NCBI RefSeq assembly: GCF_026151205.1
Contig: NC_087076.1
Location: 7,790,902-7,854,901, forward strand
Length of the DNA: 64,000 bases
DNA from: Bolinopsis microptera
Taxonomy: Eukaryota > Ctenophora > Tentaculata > Lobata > Bolinopsidae
Reading direction: 5' to 3'
This document shows, one piece after another, positions 23,588 through 36,597 of the stretch. A program made the position numbers and the translations under genes. Position 1 is the stretch's first letter, and each line of letters begins with the position of its first letter. The notes under the pieces are model-generated. The model searched no databases. It was given only the letters and a program-made list of their open reading frames with translations, and had not been told where the DNA came from.

Positions 23588-25689
23588 CATTAAAAAATTC
23601 CTTGCAGAACAACTGCTGATTGGTTTCTTACAATAATGTCTTTTTAGAAAACACTTCTTCATTTCATTTTATTTTATGTTTCTCCATGTTGGCCTCGTGG
23701 GGGTGCTTGTTGAGCCTGACATAAGATATGGTCATCCAATCAGTGGTCATGATTCCGGACCTCCTCGTATCGCACAGAAAAGCCCTTGCTTGGCGTGCTG
23801 GGCGATATGGACGAGCTTCATCAGGTTTTTATCAGGCAGCATATTAGAATCAAATAGACCAGAAAAAAATAATATGGATATAAGAAAATAACTGCTGCTG
23901 ATCGTTATAGCTACATTTCGTCCTTAATTTTAGAAAACCCACATATTTTATTTGCTTTAAATTGCCATGTATATTGTGTATGGGTTTCAAAATAAATCCG
24001 GGTGGCTTTGCCCCCTGACAAAATTCTGCAGCAAAACGATCATTCCTCAATGTTCCAAGATTTCGTTCGTTAAGAACACTGTATTGATCGTAAAATTTAG
24101 TCCAAATTGACTCTGTTAACGATCCTGTTCAGTATCACTCACACAAAATCCCCCAGCTTGAAACGTTTAAAATATGGCAACACTTCTGAAAATTCATTTC
24201 TTTACGGTTGGAATGGTAATTATGTGGCGAAGGTGCTATAAAAGGAGTCAGAGGACTTCTAACAATAACTATTCGAAAGATCGTAGGGGATAAGAAATAG
24301 GGTTTGGATATAATATGAGGTGGCGAAACATTGCAACGGTGAGGACAGAAGTCGACTCCTTCTTAATATATACTGCGCCATCTCTGCGGAGGCGTCTATT
24401 TTGCTGCGCGAAACGCCAGTCACGTGATAATTTTTTGCACGCATAGCAACCACTTAACCACTGGCGGGAAAATCTGACTTCTCAACCACTGGAAGTGATT
24501 TTGAAGTGAGATCACAGACAGATTCAACTATGGGCGTTTGCTACTGAAATAAATGGCTTATATAGGCCTATATATAACTCTGTTTGACTGTCACACAGAT
24601 TTATGAACCTTTGAAAAGTAACTTGATCGGCTTCAGGTGTGGTCTCACTGTGTTGTTAAGTAATGTACTTTATCTTCTTTGTTCCAGTATTTGTATTCAA
24701 TTTGTAGTACATGAAGTGTCGATATAACTGAAATAAACCCCAAGAAAAAAGTTCCTATATTTCACCAAATAGTACAGTCAAATCCGTCCTTATTTGAGCC
24801 TTTGTCGGACAAAATTCGCAACAAAGCGATTTTAACGGGATATGGTCGGGACAGGTCCCAGGAATCATTCCAGAAAAGTCCCAAAAAATCTGACTTGAGC
24901 AAAATCCACAATTACCACTTTTTTACCACCTTTTTACCACTTTGGTTTTCCGCAAATAAGTCACGTTCTGAATATCTTAGAAGATTCTAGTTTAAAGCAG
25001 TGTGTTTAGGAAACAAAGGAGAACAACTTTTTCTTTAACAACTTTTTCAAAAATAAATTATTTAATTAATTAATTAAATAATTAATAAATTTTCAAATAT
25101 TTAAAAAATATATTTTCATAAAAAATGTTCACAATTAAATTCCACGTATATTGAACTAATTCTTATAAAAAATTTGAAAATTTTCACTTTCAATATTTTG
25201 GACTTGTAAAATTCGTAAAGAATAACTAAACCACTATTTACCACTTTTTACCACATAGGATCTCCGCTAATAAAACGACTTCTGAATGTCGTAGAAGGTT
25301 CTAGATTGAACCGATGTGTTCAAAATATAAAAGAGAACAACTTTTATTCGCCAACCTTTGGATTAGATAATTAATCGATTAATTAATTAGATGATAAGTA
25401 AATTTTTAAAAATTTCAAAAATATAATTTTTTTACCAAAAATCTTTGCCGTGACGTAAAACGTAAAATGAATTTACTTGAATAATAGAACAAACACCGTC
25501 ACATAGATTAGATAACAGATAAAAAGAGATGCAGATAAATGGAATAAACGGTAAAATATCCAAATTTGTACGATACTATTATATTATAGATAATAACTAT
25601 TTACACATCATCTCTCGACTTAGTGTTGTGCTTTTAAACTAGATTGTTAAACTGGTTCGTTTGGAAGCGTAAGCTTCAATATTTAATTT

Positions 25690-27297
25690 AAGGAATGAAT
25701 CCTGGCATCACCAACCAGCGATGGAAAGTCTATCAGCTCCAACCCGATCCACACCCCTTTCTTCACCTTGACGGAAACCCACCTCAAGTCGTATCACTTA
25801 GATGCGGAGGTTCACATCCCAGGTTATACCGGCTACCGAGCGGAGCGTACCAGTCGAGCTTGTGGCGGAGCCGCTACCTATCTCCACAACTCCATCACAG
25901 AAGAAGAAACAAAGTCCTTCTCAAACTCCTACTGTGAACTTGTCGCCATCTACAGTAAAGAAGCTAACATCGTGATAGCGGGCATTTACCGGCCCCCTTC
26001 AGCTCCTTTTGACAAGTTTGATGAATGCCTCTCTACCCTCCAACAGTTCATCAACGGAATTCAACGCACCCCTGTACTGCACATTACAGGAGACTTCAAC
26101 CTACCCTTTATCAACTGGACGAATTCTTCTATCGACTCAGGATGCAGTATTTCCCTTTCAGACCGACAATCAGCCCTAGCACTTCTGAACTTCAATGAAG
26201 AATGCCTGCTCCAACAAGAAGTCCTCGAGCCAACTCGCAAGAACAACATCTTAGATCTCGTTTTCTCAAACGACTCTGACTCGATCCATAGTATCTCTGT
26301 TACCAAGACAGAGTTATCAGATCATGACATTGTGAGCTGCACTCTCCTCAATCCTGAACTCCTCCTCCCCTCGCAGACTCCGGAACGGCCAGTCTTCACC
26401 CCCTCCTGCCTCCTTGATGACATTAACTTCAACTCAGCATACTGGGATGCCATTAATGCAGAACTGGTAGAAGTAGACTGGGCTTCTATCACTGACCCAA
26501 GCAACGATCAGGATACAGCTTGGACATTGTTTGAAGACAAGGTAGCGTTCATATGCTCTAAGCACGCTCCCTCGCACAGCAGAAACATCCAAGTGTCATC
26601 ACAATCCTCCATTCCCAAGCCCAGAAGAGAACTTATTCGTAAGATGTAGCGAGCATGATGCTCCTGTACAAATCCTACGTACGATCTCATCTGGAATACT
26701 GCTGTCCTCTGTGGTCTCCTCACATGCAGTGCGAAATTATTAAACTCGAAGCAGTTCAACGATCCTTCACTGCTAAAATCCAGGGTCTTGGAAATCTCAA
26801 CTACTGGGAACACCTCCGTCGCCTGTCTATGTACTCCCTTCAAAGGCGTCGTGAGAGATACACTATCATCCTAGTTTGGAAGATCTATAACAATCTTACT
26901 CCAAACAGTATGAACATCAACTTCCGCGAGACCTCACGATACGGAACTACGTGTATACGACCACTAGGGTCCTCCAAGTACACTAGTGTCAATAACCTGA
27001 GGTTCAACTCCTTTGCCTCTAGAGCCTCTGTAGTCTGTACTGTACAACGTGGTCCCTCCTAGCATCAAGTCCCTCCTAACCTTGACCGCTTTCAAACCTG
27101 CTCTTGATGCTTTCCTCAATGAATTCCCTGACACTCCACCATTCAACACCTGGGTACACTGGACAGAACAAGAACTCAATGCTGGAGTGGGCCGGTGGCA
27201 CGTGCCTCTGACGCGCTACTACTTGGCGGTGGATATGCAAGACATTCTTGGCCTGGTAGCACTCTAGCTCGGAACCCAACCCAAGTAAGTAAGTAAT
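25690..27297 (+). mobile_element. Internally deleted CR1/Jockey-like LINE inside the pogo-like element
   Basis: The endonuclease-like part (about 25755-26640) has TETHL, the motif GDFNLPFINW and ELSDHDIV, all hallmarks of the APE-type endonuclease of non-LTR elements. It runs straight into the extreme C-terminal part of a LINE ORF2 (LYKSYVRSHLEYCCPLW..., 26660-27060, then FLNEFPDTPP in another frame). The central reverse transcriptase motifs are missing, so the copy is dead. A frameshift near 27045 and a further one near 25765 confirm decay. The 3' end is a short TAAG-type repeat (27284-27295). Confidence 0.85.
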
Positions 27298-27664
27298 AAT
27301 AAAGGGCCTTTAGTAGGAGTGCATACGCTAGGGTATTGTTTCTCCGTAGCTTAGTGCACTAGATTCCCACTATAGGGATCGTGCACAAAGCCCAATTACG
27401 GTATCGTAGCACCCTGTCGCATGATTAGCGATTAGGTAATCATTGATTACCCAATCAATTTCGCTAACGAGATAAACGAATTACTTGATGACTTCGTCAT
27501 TTTCAGTCTGTTTCGCGCCAATATCTTTTCAGAATTCAGATCATATTCCGAATGTAATGGCCTATTGCAATGTGCAGTTAACAGCATGTTCGCAAACACG
27601 ATTATGTTGATTACAAGACTCAACGTATGTGTATTAACTCACGGCACCCCCACTCCCCCTAAAC

Positions 27665-27847
27665 TTGGAGGATATTTTGATTTCTAAATGGTATTTAACG
27701 ACCACGTTCATTCAAAACATCAGTTGCAACTGTTTAAAGTCAGGTTGTGGCAATGCTTGTTCATGCAGAAAAGCAGGAATACATTGTGGATCAACCTGCC
27801 TCAAATGTCAGGACAATTGCACCAATGTGCCAGCTGAGGACTCATAA
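27665..27847 (+). pseudogene. Cysteine-rich CXC-like fragment in the mobile element
   Basis: A 60-codon frame with CNCLKSGCGNACSCRK and CGSTCLKCQDNC. Dense CxC/CxxxC spacing like this is found in cysteine-rich tails of transposon-encoded and Tesmin/TSO1-like proteins. It lies just inside the right inverted arm, so it may be the last remnant of the element's own protein. There is no upstream coding context. Confidence 0.45.
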
Positions 27848-28954
27848 GTATCTAGTATATATTGGTTATATAAAGTGCTGCTTCGATTTTCCAATCAATT
27901 TGATGAAAAATTGTTAATTATTCGTGTTATGCAATTTTAAAATATTTTGATCGAAAATAATTTTTATAATTTTTGAATATTTGTTAAATAATTGATTAAC
28001 TGATTAATTAATTATCTAATCCAAAGGTTGGCGAATAAAAGTTGTTCTCTCTTATGTTATTAACACATCGGTTCAATCTACAACCTTCTACGACATTCAG
28101 AAGTCGTTTTATTAGCGGAGATCCAATGTGGTAAAAAGTGGTTATTCTTTACAAATTTCGAAAATTTTACAAGTCCAAAATATTGAAAGTGAAAATTTTC
28201 AAAAGTTTTATGAAAATTAGTTCATTGTACGTGTAATTTAATTGTGAACATTTTTTATGAAAATATATTTTTTAAATATTTGAAAATTTATTAATTATTT
28301 AATTAATTAATTAAATAATTTATTTTTGAAAAAGTTGTTAAAGAAAAAGTTGTTCTCCTTTGTTTCCTTAACACACTGCTTTAAACTAGAATCTTCTAGG
28401 ATATTCAGAACGTGACTTGTTTGCGGAAAACCAAAGTGGTAAAAAGGTGGTAAAAAAGTGGTAATTGTGGATTTTGCTCAAGTCAGATTTTTTGGGACTT
28501 TTCTGGAATGATTCCTGGAACCTGTCCCGACCATATCCCGTTAAAATCGCTTTGTTGCGAATTTTGTCCGACAAAAAGACGGATTTGACTGTACTAAAAA
28601 TCAATGTCTATAAAAATCGTGCCCAAACCACAGATCACATGTTAAAATGTACAGTAAAAGTATTTAAAGATTGAGATCCAAGCTGACCTGGTGTCAGTAG
28701 TTGGGACGCACATTACACCACGTTCCTTATTAGTTGTGGCCCCCACAACAATTAATTGTACTGCAAGCAAGCCAGCTTCCTGGTTACCTGCTATATAATG
28801 TACGGGACTACTTGTAAGGGGGATTTTTCTAGGGTAAAATTTAGAAGTGGTCGTGGGGTATCCGACATTGTTCCTAGTGGATATACGTGGAAACAATCTC
28901 TAGGTACCGACCACAAACTCTAAATATAGATATTAGCACAAAACTGTATTTCAG

Positions 28955-29131
28955 CTGTTAATTGCAACGAGAAGCCAAATATTGTGAACGGTATGGTAAC
29001 GTCAGAGTTTCCTTTGAGTCCGAACAGAACGTTAACGATACAGTGCAATGCTGGATACAAGCTTTCTCACCAGATCACTCCTAAGTGTTTCAGTAAAAGA
29101 ACCTTCGTCCCACCCCTTCCCGAGTGTTTAC
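28955..29131 (+). CDS. Sushi-repeat protein, exon 5: CCP8
   Basis: 177 bases, phase 1-1. Reads NCNEKPNIVNGMV...IQCNAGYKLS...PLPECL. The acceptor is TATTTCAG and the donor GTGAGT. Confidence 0.85.
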
Positions 29132-29254
29132 GTGAGTCTCCTGTTCATTTCTAAACTTGTTCGAATATCTTATTGTTTTAAATATATTGGTGTAGTAGTT
29201 CGTAAACTGTGCCAAAAAGTTTGGCACGCCACTCAGAAATTGGGCATTACTTCA

Positions 29255-31610
29255 AGTTAGTCGAGTTGATGAATCCAGATTTTTGGAACATTTTTGGAAC
29301 ATGTGCCAAAATTGTGCCAAAAGTGTGCCATGCATTTATTTGCCCTAATAAGCTCTAAATAGTGCCAAAAATAATTGTAAATGATGGATATAGTTGCAAG
29401 CTAGGTCTAAGGGCCATCGAAAGTAGCATAACATTACCCAGGTTCATGGAATGAACGAAAATGAACAAAAATGAATATTGTCCTAAAAATGCTCAGAACG
29501 GTTTAAAATTGGTCGGAAAGTGTTTATATTGTTCCTAGGACCACTCAAACCAAGTTTGGGAATCACTGCATGTCTAGAACCGATGTTACCTATGTTCCAA
29601 AATGTTCCAATTTTGTCACAATAATCCTCCTGAGAATCCAGATTTTTGGAACATGGGCACATCGAAGTATTGGCTGTATTTAAGTGCTGGGAAGCCTCAA
29701 TTCGGTTTTCTAAGATGGATATAGGTAAAAACTAGGCCTAAGAGCCATCAAAACTCAAATAACATTACCCAGGTTCATGGAATGAACGAAAATGAACAAA
29801 AATGAATATTGTCCTAAAAATGCTCAGAACGGTTTAAAATTGGTCGGAAAGTGTTTATATTAGTCCTAGGACCACTCAAACCAAGTTTGGGAATCACTGC
29901 ATGTCTAGAACCGATGTTACCAATGTTCCAAAATGTTCCAATTTTGGCACAATAATCCTCCTGAGAATCCAGATTTTTGGAACATGGGCACATCGAAGTA
30001 TTGGCTGTATTTAAGTGCTGGGAAGCCTCAATTCGGTTTTCTAAGATGGATATAGGTAAAAACTAGGCCTAAGAGCCATCAAAACTCAAACAACATTACC
30101 CAGGTTCATGGAATGAACGAAAATGAACAAAAATGAATATTGTCCTAAAAATGCTCAGAACGGTTTAAAATTGGTCGGAAAGTGTTTATATTGTTCCTAG
30201 GATCACTCAAACCAAGTTTGGGAATCACTGCATGTCTAGAACCGATGTTACCTATGTTCCAAAATGTTCCAATTTTGTCACAATAATCCTCCTGAGAATC
30301 CAGATTTTTGGAACATGGGCACATCGAAGTATTGGCTGTATTTAAGTGCTGGGAAGCCTCAATTCGGTTTTCTAAGATGGATATAGGTAAAAACTAGGCC
30401 TAAGAGCCATCAAAACTCAAATAACATTACCCAGGTTCATGGAATGAACGAAAATGAACAAAAATGAATATTGTCCTAAAAATGCTCAGAACGGTTTAAA
30501 ATTGGTCGGAAAGTGTTTATATTAGTCCTAGGACCACTCAAACCAAGTTTGGGAATCACTGCATGTCTAGAACCGATGTTACCAATGTTCCAAAATGTTC
30601 CAATTTTGGCACAATAATCCTCCTGAGAATCCAGATTTTTGGAACATGGGCACATCGAAGTATTGGCTGTATTTAAGTGCTGGGAAGCCTCAATTCGGTT
30701 TTCTAAGATGGATATAGGTAAAAACTAGGCCTAAGAGCCATCAAAACTCAAATAACATTACCCAGGTTCATGGAATGAACGAAAATGAACAAAAATGAAT
30801 ATTGTCCTAAAAATGCTCAGAACGGTTTAAAATTGGTCGGAAAGTGTTTATATTAGTCCTAGGACCACTCAAACCAAGTTTGGGAATCACTGCATGTCTA
30901 GAACCGATGTTACCAATGTTCCAAAATGTTCCAATTTTGGCACAATAATCCTCCTGAGAATCCAGATTTTTGGAACATGGGCACATCGAAGTATTGGCTG
31001 TATTTAAGTGCTGGGAAGCCTCAATTCGGTTTTCTAAGATGGATATAGGTAAAAACTAGGCCTAAGAGCCATCAAAACTCAAATAACATTACCCAGGTTC
31101 ATGGAATGAACGAAAATGAACAAAAATGAATATTGTCCTAAAAATGCTCAGACAGAACGGTTTAAAATTGGTCGGAAAGTGTTTATATTAGTCCTAGGAC
31201 CACTCAAACCAAGTTTGGGAATCACTGCATGTCTAGAACCGATGTTACCAATGTTCCAAAATGTTCCAATTTTGTCACAATAATCCTCCTGAGAATCCAG
31301 ATTTTTGGAACATGGGCACATCGAAGTATTGGCTGTATTTAAGTGCTGGGAAGCCTCAATTCGGTTTTCTAAGATGGATATAGGTAAAAACTAGGCCTAA
31401 GAGCCATCAAAACTCAAACAACATTACCCAGGTTCATGGAATGAACGAAAATGAACAAAAATGAATATTGTCCTAAAAATGCTCAGAACGGTTTAAAATT
31501 GGTCGGAAAGTGTTTATATTAGTCCTAGGACCACTCAAACCAAGTTTGGGAATCACTGCATGTCTAGAACCGATGTTACCAATGTTCCAAAATGTTCCAA
31601 TTCGAGTGGT
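29255..31610. repeat. 331-bp satellite, about 7 direct copies
   Basis: The marker TGAGAATCCAGATTTTTGG recurs at 29631, 29962, 30293, 30624, 30955 and 31290, that is every 331 bases with a 4-base insertion in the last interval. Copies are nearly identical apart from the first, more diverged one. It lies in the intron after CCP8. Confidence 0.95.
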
Positions 31611-32450
31611 CTTAGGACCAATACAAACACTTTCCGACCAATTTTAAACCGCTCTGAGCAATTCCAAAGAGTTTACGAAAGAGTCATAAGGCCAATCAAC
31701 AGACTATTCATTTACTGTACTGTTAAGATGGTTCGGTATTCTGCACCCCTCGTATCGGTTCTGGGCATGCAGTGATTCCATAAACAGTCAGACAGTCACA
31801 CAATGTACACCCTATATTTAGATCACATCAGTTTCATTTGTATCACATCACTTCGTGTAATAGATGTGTGGAAGCAAATAAAGATGTGATCTGAATAAGG
31901 TGATCCGAGCGTAGCAAGGTTATCCGATCTTATTTGGTGTGATCGGATGTAGAGGCGTAAGATCAGATCAGGTCATCAGCAATAGGATTAACTTAGCAAG
32001 CTTGTTAATGAATAAGAAGAGAATAAATAGATAATTAAGTTATACAAATCATTTTCCCTCTCTGTTAACCACAACAACTACAACGACAATGAATCCCTTC
32101 ACTAAATTGATGAGCCTACCTCTTTATCTACCAGTTCAAAGAAGCACCAGCAGTCCACCTCACTCAACCAACCCCTTCACCAGCAATCTTCATCCCTCAA
32201 CCAACTTATTCACCACCAGCCTACCTAACGCAACCAACCCCTTCACCAGCAACCTACCTCGCTCAACCAACCCTTTCACCCGCAACCTTCATCCCTCAAC
32301 GAACAAATACATCAATATATTGGGGGACTATTAAAACCAAAATAGTTGCTCAATAAAATAATTTCTGCCTTCTCTTGGAGGTACGTGTGCTAATTGTACA
32401 TAATTCTGAATGCAACTTTAAGACTCTGTTGGACGAAAATATTGACTCTT
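31611..32450. other. Spacer between inverted satellite arms, with short coding-like repeat
   Basis: Holds a 246-base open frame (32089-32334) made of repeated NPFTSNL and STNPFT blocks. This is a minisatellite-like sequence, and I do not regard it as a gene. The rest is unique AT-rich DNA with several GATCACATC/GTGATCNGA motifs. Confidence 0.5.
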
Positions 32451-33672
32451 TGCCACCATTTTCTTACCATTCTGAGCGCTTTAAGGAAAATTTTCATTTT
32501 TGTTTCATTTTCGTTCATTCCATGAACCTGGGTAATGTTATTTGAGTTTTGATGGCTCTTAGGCCTATTTTTTACCTATATCCATCTTAGAAAACCGAAT
32601 TGAGGCTTCCCAGCACTTAAATACAGCCAATACTTCGATGTGCCCATGTTCCAAAAATCTGGATTCTCAGGAGGATTATTGTGACAAAATTGGAACATTT
32701 TGGAACATTGGTAACATCGGTTCTAGACATGCAGTGATTCCCAAACTTGGTTTGAGTGGTCCTAGGACTAATATAAACACTTTCCGACCAATTTTAAACC
32801 GTTCTGTCTGAGCATTTTTAGGACAATATTCATTTTTGTTCATTTTCGTTCATTCCACGAACCTGGGTAATGTTATTTGAGTTTTGATGGCTCTTAGGCC
32901 TAGTTTTTACCTATATCCATCTTAGAAAACCGAATTGAGGCTTCCCAGCACTTAAATACAGCCAATACTTCGATGTGCCCATGTTCCAAAAATCTGGATT
33001 CTCAGGAGGATTATTGTGCCAAAATTGGAACATTTTGGAACATAGGTAACATCGGTTCTAGACATGCAGTGATTCCCAAACTTGGTTTGAGTGGTCCTAG
33101 GACTAATATAAACACTTTCCGACCAATTTTAAACCGCTCTGAGCATTTTTAGGACAATATTCATTTTTGTTCATTTTCGTTCATTCCATGAACCTGGGTA
33201 ATGTTATTTGAGTTTTGATGGCTCTTAGGCCTAGTTTTTACCTATATCCATCTTAGAAAACCGAATTGAGGCTTCCCAGCACTTAAATACAGCCAATACT
33301 TCGATGTGCCCATGTTCCAAAAATCTGGATTCTCAGGAGGATTATTGTGCCAAAATTGGAACATTTTGGAACATTGGTAACATCGGTTCTAGACATGCAG
33401 TGATTCCCAAACTTGGTTTGAGTGGTCCTAGGACCAATGTAAACACTTTCCGACCCATTTTAAACCATTCTGAGCACTTTGAGAAGAATGTTCATTTTCG
33501 TTCATTTCTGGTCATTCCATGGGTAATTTTATACGACTTTTGATGGCTCCTAGGCCTAGCTTACGGCTATATCCATTTTAGAAAACCGAACTGAGCCTTC
33601 CCAGCACTCAAATACGGCCAATACTGCGATGTGCCCATGTTCCAAATTTATGGATTCATCTACTGGGTTAGT
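32451..33672. repeat. 331-bp satellite, about 3.6 inverted copies
   Basis: The same unit as 29255-31610 on the opposite strand (for example CCAAAAATCTGGATTCTCAG at 32650, 32985 and 33316). The outer ends of the two arms (GATGAATCCAGA left, GATGAATCCATA right when reversed) match, so the whole 29255-33672 block behaves as one inverted repeat. Confidence 0.93.
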
Positions 33673-33871
33673 CAGGCGCACACTCCATACGAAATAAATA
33701 TAATTTGTAACGCGCGTGATAAATGTGGAAAACAATGCGCGGCATATTCAAAAGCAAAATTTTACTCGATAGAAAAGATCAAGTTATTAGTTAACCCACT
33801 TTTTACAGATATCTCGAACCTTTCCAACACAACATATGCTTACCTAGCCTCTTTGACACCAACATTTTCAG

Positions 33872-34045
33872 CTCTACCATGCCCGGAGTTTGAGATACAG
33901 AATGGGACAGTCCGGCACTCTGGAGGTACGATACAGCCGGGTCAAAGTGTCTTGGTGTCATGTGATGTGAACTTTGAGTTGATTGGTTCTGCTAGAGTCA
34001 CGTGCACAGCAGGGGAAAGGACCTCGACCAAGCCCACGTGTAAAC
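33872..34045 (+). CDS. Sushi-repeat protein, exon 6: CCP9
   Basis: 174 bases, phase 1-1. Reads PCPEFEIQNGTVRHSGG...VSCDVNFELIGSARVTC...KPTCK. The donor is GTAAGT. Confidence 0.87.
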
Positions 34046-34411
34046 GTAAGTGTGGAGTTTATTCAGTGTTATAGTCGTGCGTTTTTATGCGATTTCAGTG
34101 ACCTATGGTGGTTTATGGACTTAAACGAAGTTGGGATGATACTAGAAATTCGATATTAGCAAGTTTGTTAATATCACACTAATCACTACAGTCTACAGTA
34201 ATTTGTGTAGTAAAGTACTAAAGGACAAGAAAACTCGCATTTTAAACATAATTTTCCTGGAATGTTTGACTTAATTTGTTTCGCCCCATTAGTCTAAGAC
34301 CTCTGCGAGAAATACATATATATTGAATACAAGCTACCAATTAATTTTAATTGGAACTATTTTGCTTATGTTATTTTTCTTCAATGAGCAGGAGATTGGG
34401 TTGCTTCAGGT

Positions 34412-35344
34412 TTAACCTTGAGTCCTTGAGTGTTGGCGTATTATATCAGGACACAATTGTTTAGCCACTAGTTGCATCATGTAATTCTTAAAGTTTTGGT
34501 TGGTTACCAAATAGATTATTGGGTTGGACCACAGTTGTAGGAAAGTGATGAAAACGATGACTCGCATCTTTAGCTCTCTGTACCGATCAACTATGATGGC
34601 TGACCGATCGACATCATAGTTAACCAAAATAAACACAAAATAAGGCAGCATCGAGAGTAGGAAGGAAGCCGTTACCATGACAACAATCAGAAAATTCCAA
34701 ATATTAACAGATCTGTTGGATTTCTTCAGCGCGTAGGTTACAAGAATCGTGTTTAAGGTACACATACTTAGACAGGGCAGTAGTTGGATTATACTCACCA
34801 GAAGTAATGCTGAAATAGGAGCGCCGGTGATGTTGAACGACTTTTTGAATGACACACATTGGCATCTGGAAGGCGAAAATTGCACGATAAACTCATGTTT
34901 GATAGTGTACTTGAAGAATTGGAAAGCTGGAATGATCATAACTGAGACAGCTGTCACTATGGTAACCAACCTTTGTTGAGTTTTGGAAGTGTTCATGAAG
35001 CGCAGTGGAAACAAACATCTCAACATCTTATTCAAGCTGAGAGCATTTATCAAGATCGCACTGGCGACAATACTGCAGTTGTTGTAAAACATCGATGTAG
35101 TGCAGAAGGTATCACCCAGGATCCACTGATCGTTGGCGTGAAGAGATACGATAACTGGAACCAAGACTAGAATCGAATTGATCAGATCTGAGACTGCCAA
35201 GTTTTGTATGATCCACACGGAAAGTTTGTCTAATTTGATTGCTTTGTGTTTGACTGTGGAGTAGATCACAAGACTGTTACCAAGAACACCAAAGATGAAA
35301 GATAAGTGACACCATACTTGTGATAGTATGTTTTCTAATGTCAT
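34412..35344 (-). CDS. Class A GPCR with degenerate DRY motif, nested in sushi-gene intron 6
   Basis: Intronless, 310 residues. TM1 carries GNSLVIY, TM2 NLAVSDL and TM7 NPIIYL, all canonical for rhodopsin-like receptors. TM3 ends LSLNKMLRCLFPLRF, so the usual D/E-R-Y is replaced by NKM. KAIKLDKLSVWIIQNLAVSD closely resembles the receptor at 49763-50755, so the two are paralogues within the same host gene. The N-terminus is very short (about 10 residues), which argues against a large peptide-binding ectodomain. The ligand is unknown. Confidence 0.85.
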   Translation of the reverse strand: MTLENILSQVWCHLSFIFGVLGNSLVIYSTVKHKAIKLDKLSVWIIQNLAVSDLINSILVLVPVIVSLHANDQWILGDTFCTTSMFYNNCSIVASAILINALSLNKMLRCLFPLRFMNTSKTQQRLVTIVTAVSVMIIPAFQFFKYTIKHEFIVQFSPSRCQCVSFKKSFNITGAPISALLLVSIIQLLPCLSMCTLNTILVTYALKKSNRSVNIWNFLIVVMVTASFLLSMLPYFVFILVNYDVDRSAIIVDRYRELKMRVIVFITFLQLWSNPIIYLVTNQNFKNYMMQLVAKQLCPDIIRQHSRTQG

Positions 35345-36177
35345 GCCTGAAAATGATGAACTTTATGGTCTTTTTCAACCAAATTAAAGCGAAATTTTAC
35401 TAGGAGTAATTTTCGCCGATTGAATTTATTTAAATATTAATTTATATATATTGTCTGTACTGAGGTAAATAAAAAATTATATCGTTATGTTTCGTGTTAC
35501 CCTATTTCTAACAATCAGTTCCTTAAGGTTGGTAATATCAAAACCTTTAAACGAACATATGAAGACACACCTAGCGACCTGATAAAAGCAACGAAACGGA
35601 ACGTGAACTTCGAAGTCTAACGGAATATCGCCAAACAAAGCATCTAAGCTGATAATTTTAGAGCCATTGTTCGAGCTCAAATTTACACCCCCTGGACTTA
35701 CCTGGGGACCCCAGGCTTAGTATTTATATAACACACTGAATGAAGAGGCTGTGCGCTGTCCAGTCATCCCTGCACTAAATTGTCATTTACCCCCAAGTTA
35801 ACCGTTGTTAGAGTGCTTTCAGTGGTGGTTAAAATGCTCTTGTATTGTCAAACTGAATTTGTGTACCCTTATATAAAATTAGACTAAATACACTCACTGT
35901 TGACAATGTTACAATTAAAGTAAGTAGATTTCATAACGACTTACGACATGCTACATATTCATATTCATACCCGGAAGTTGAGTTAATTAAATTCAAACTA
36001 GTTATCGACACCAAAAATGTAACGAAGAATTTTGATTCAAAATCTTAGCATTTTCAAAAAATACATATAATATAATCACGATCACGAGTTAATTAGTTAA
36101 ACGAACTGGAAGCAAGTGCCAAAACAGTTAGCGTGGAACTGACGTGTTTACTGTTCGCCACACATCCATGTTAGTGC
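35345..36177. other. Intronic sequence, nothing recognised
   Basis: AT-rich DNA between the nested GPCR start and the CACGTG minisatellite. No exon or repeat family was seen. Confidence 0.4.
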
Positions 36178-36597
36178 GTACCAACACGTGATCAGTGCAT
36201 ACCAACACGTGATCAGAACATACCAACACGTGATCAGTGCATACCGACGCGTGATCAGTGCATACCAACACGTGATCAGTGCATACCGACACGTGATCAG
36301 TGCATACCAACACGTGATCAGTGCATACCGACACGTGATCAGTGCATACCAACACGTGATCAGTGCATACCGACACGTGATCAGTGCATACCAACACGTG
36401 ATCAGTGCATACCAACACGTGATCAGTGCATACCAACACGTGATCAGTGCATACCGACACGTGATCAGTGCATACCAACACGTGATCAGTGCATACCAAC
36501 ACGTGATTAGTGCATACCAACAGGTGATCAGTGCATACCAACACGTGATCAGTGCATACCAACACGTGATCACCAAGTACCAACACGTAATCACCAA
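36178..36597. repeat. 21-bp minisatellite with one CACGTG per unit, about 20 copies
   Basis: Units of TGATCAGTGCATACCAACAC plus G, with A/G variation at one site. Almost every unit contains the palindrome CACGTG (canonical E-box) followed by TGATCA. The array ends about 12 bases before the TTCTTTCAG acceptor of sushi exon 7. The long open frames on both strands are artefacts of the 21-bp period. Confidence 0.95.

Larger units (their letters stand above)
18657..24772. other. 6-kb intronic stretch with low-complexity tracts, no gene seen
   Basis: Contains a purine-rich tract, a G-run and two small tandem duplications listed separately. Open frames here are short, lack Met starts or are low-complexity, and none shows a recognisable domain. 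Confidence 0.4.
24775..28591. mobile_element. 3.8-kb pogo-like element with about 650-bp terminal inverted repeats
   Basis: Both ends read CAGTCAAATCCGTC inward and are flanked by TA, the signature of pogo/Tigger-type elements. The arms (about 24775-25440 and 27925-28591) are inverted copies over several hundred bases, including identical runs such as AAAATTCGCAACAAAGCGAT. The interior holds a deleted LINE and a short cysteine-rich reading frame. No DDE transposase was recognised. It lies in the sushi-gene intron after CCP7. Confidence 0.8.

Noticed and set aside
32089-32334. NPFTSNL/STNPFT repeat frame between the satellite arms
   Set aside because: Short repeat-driven frame, no signal peptide, no splice context and only 81 codons.
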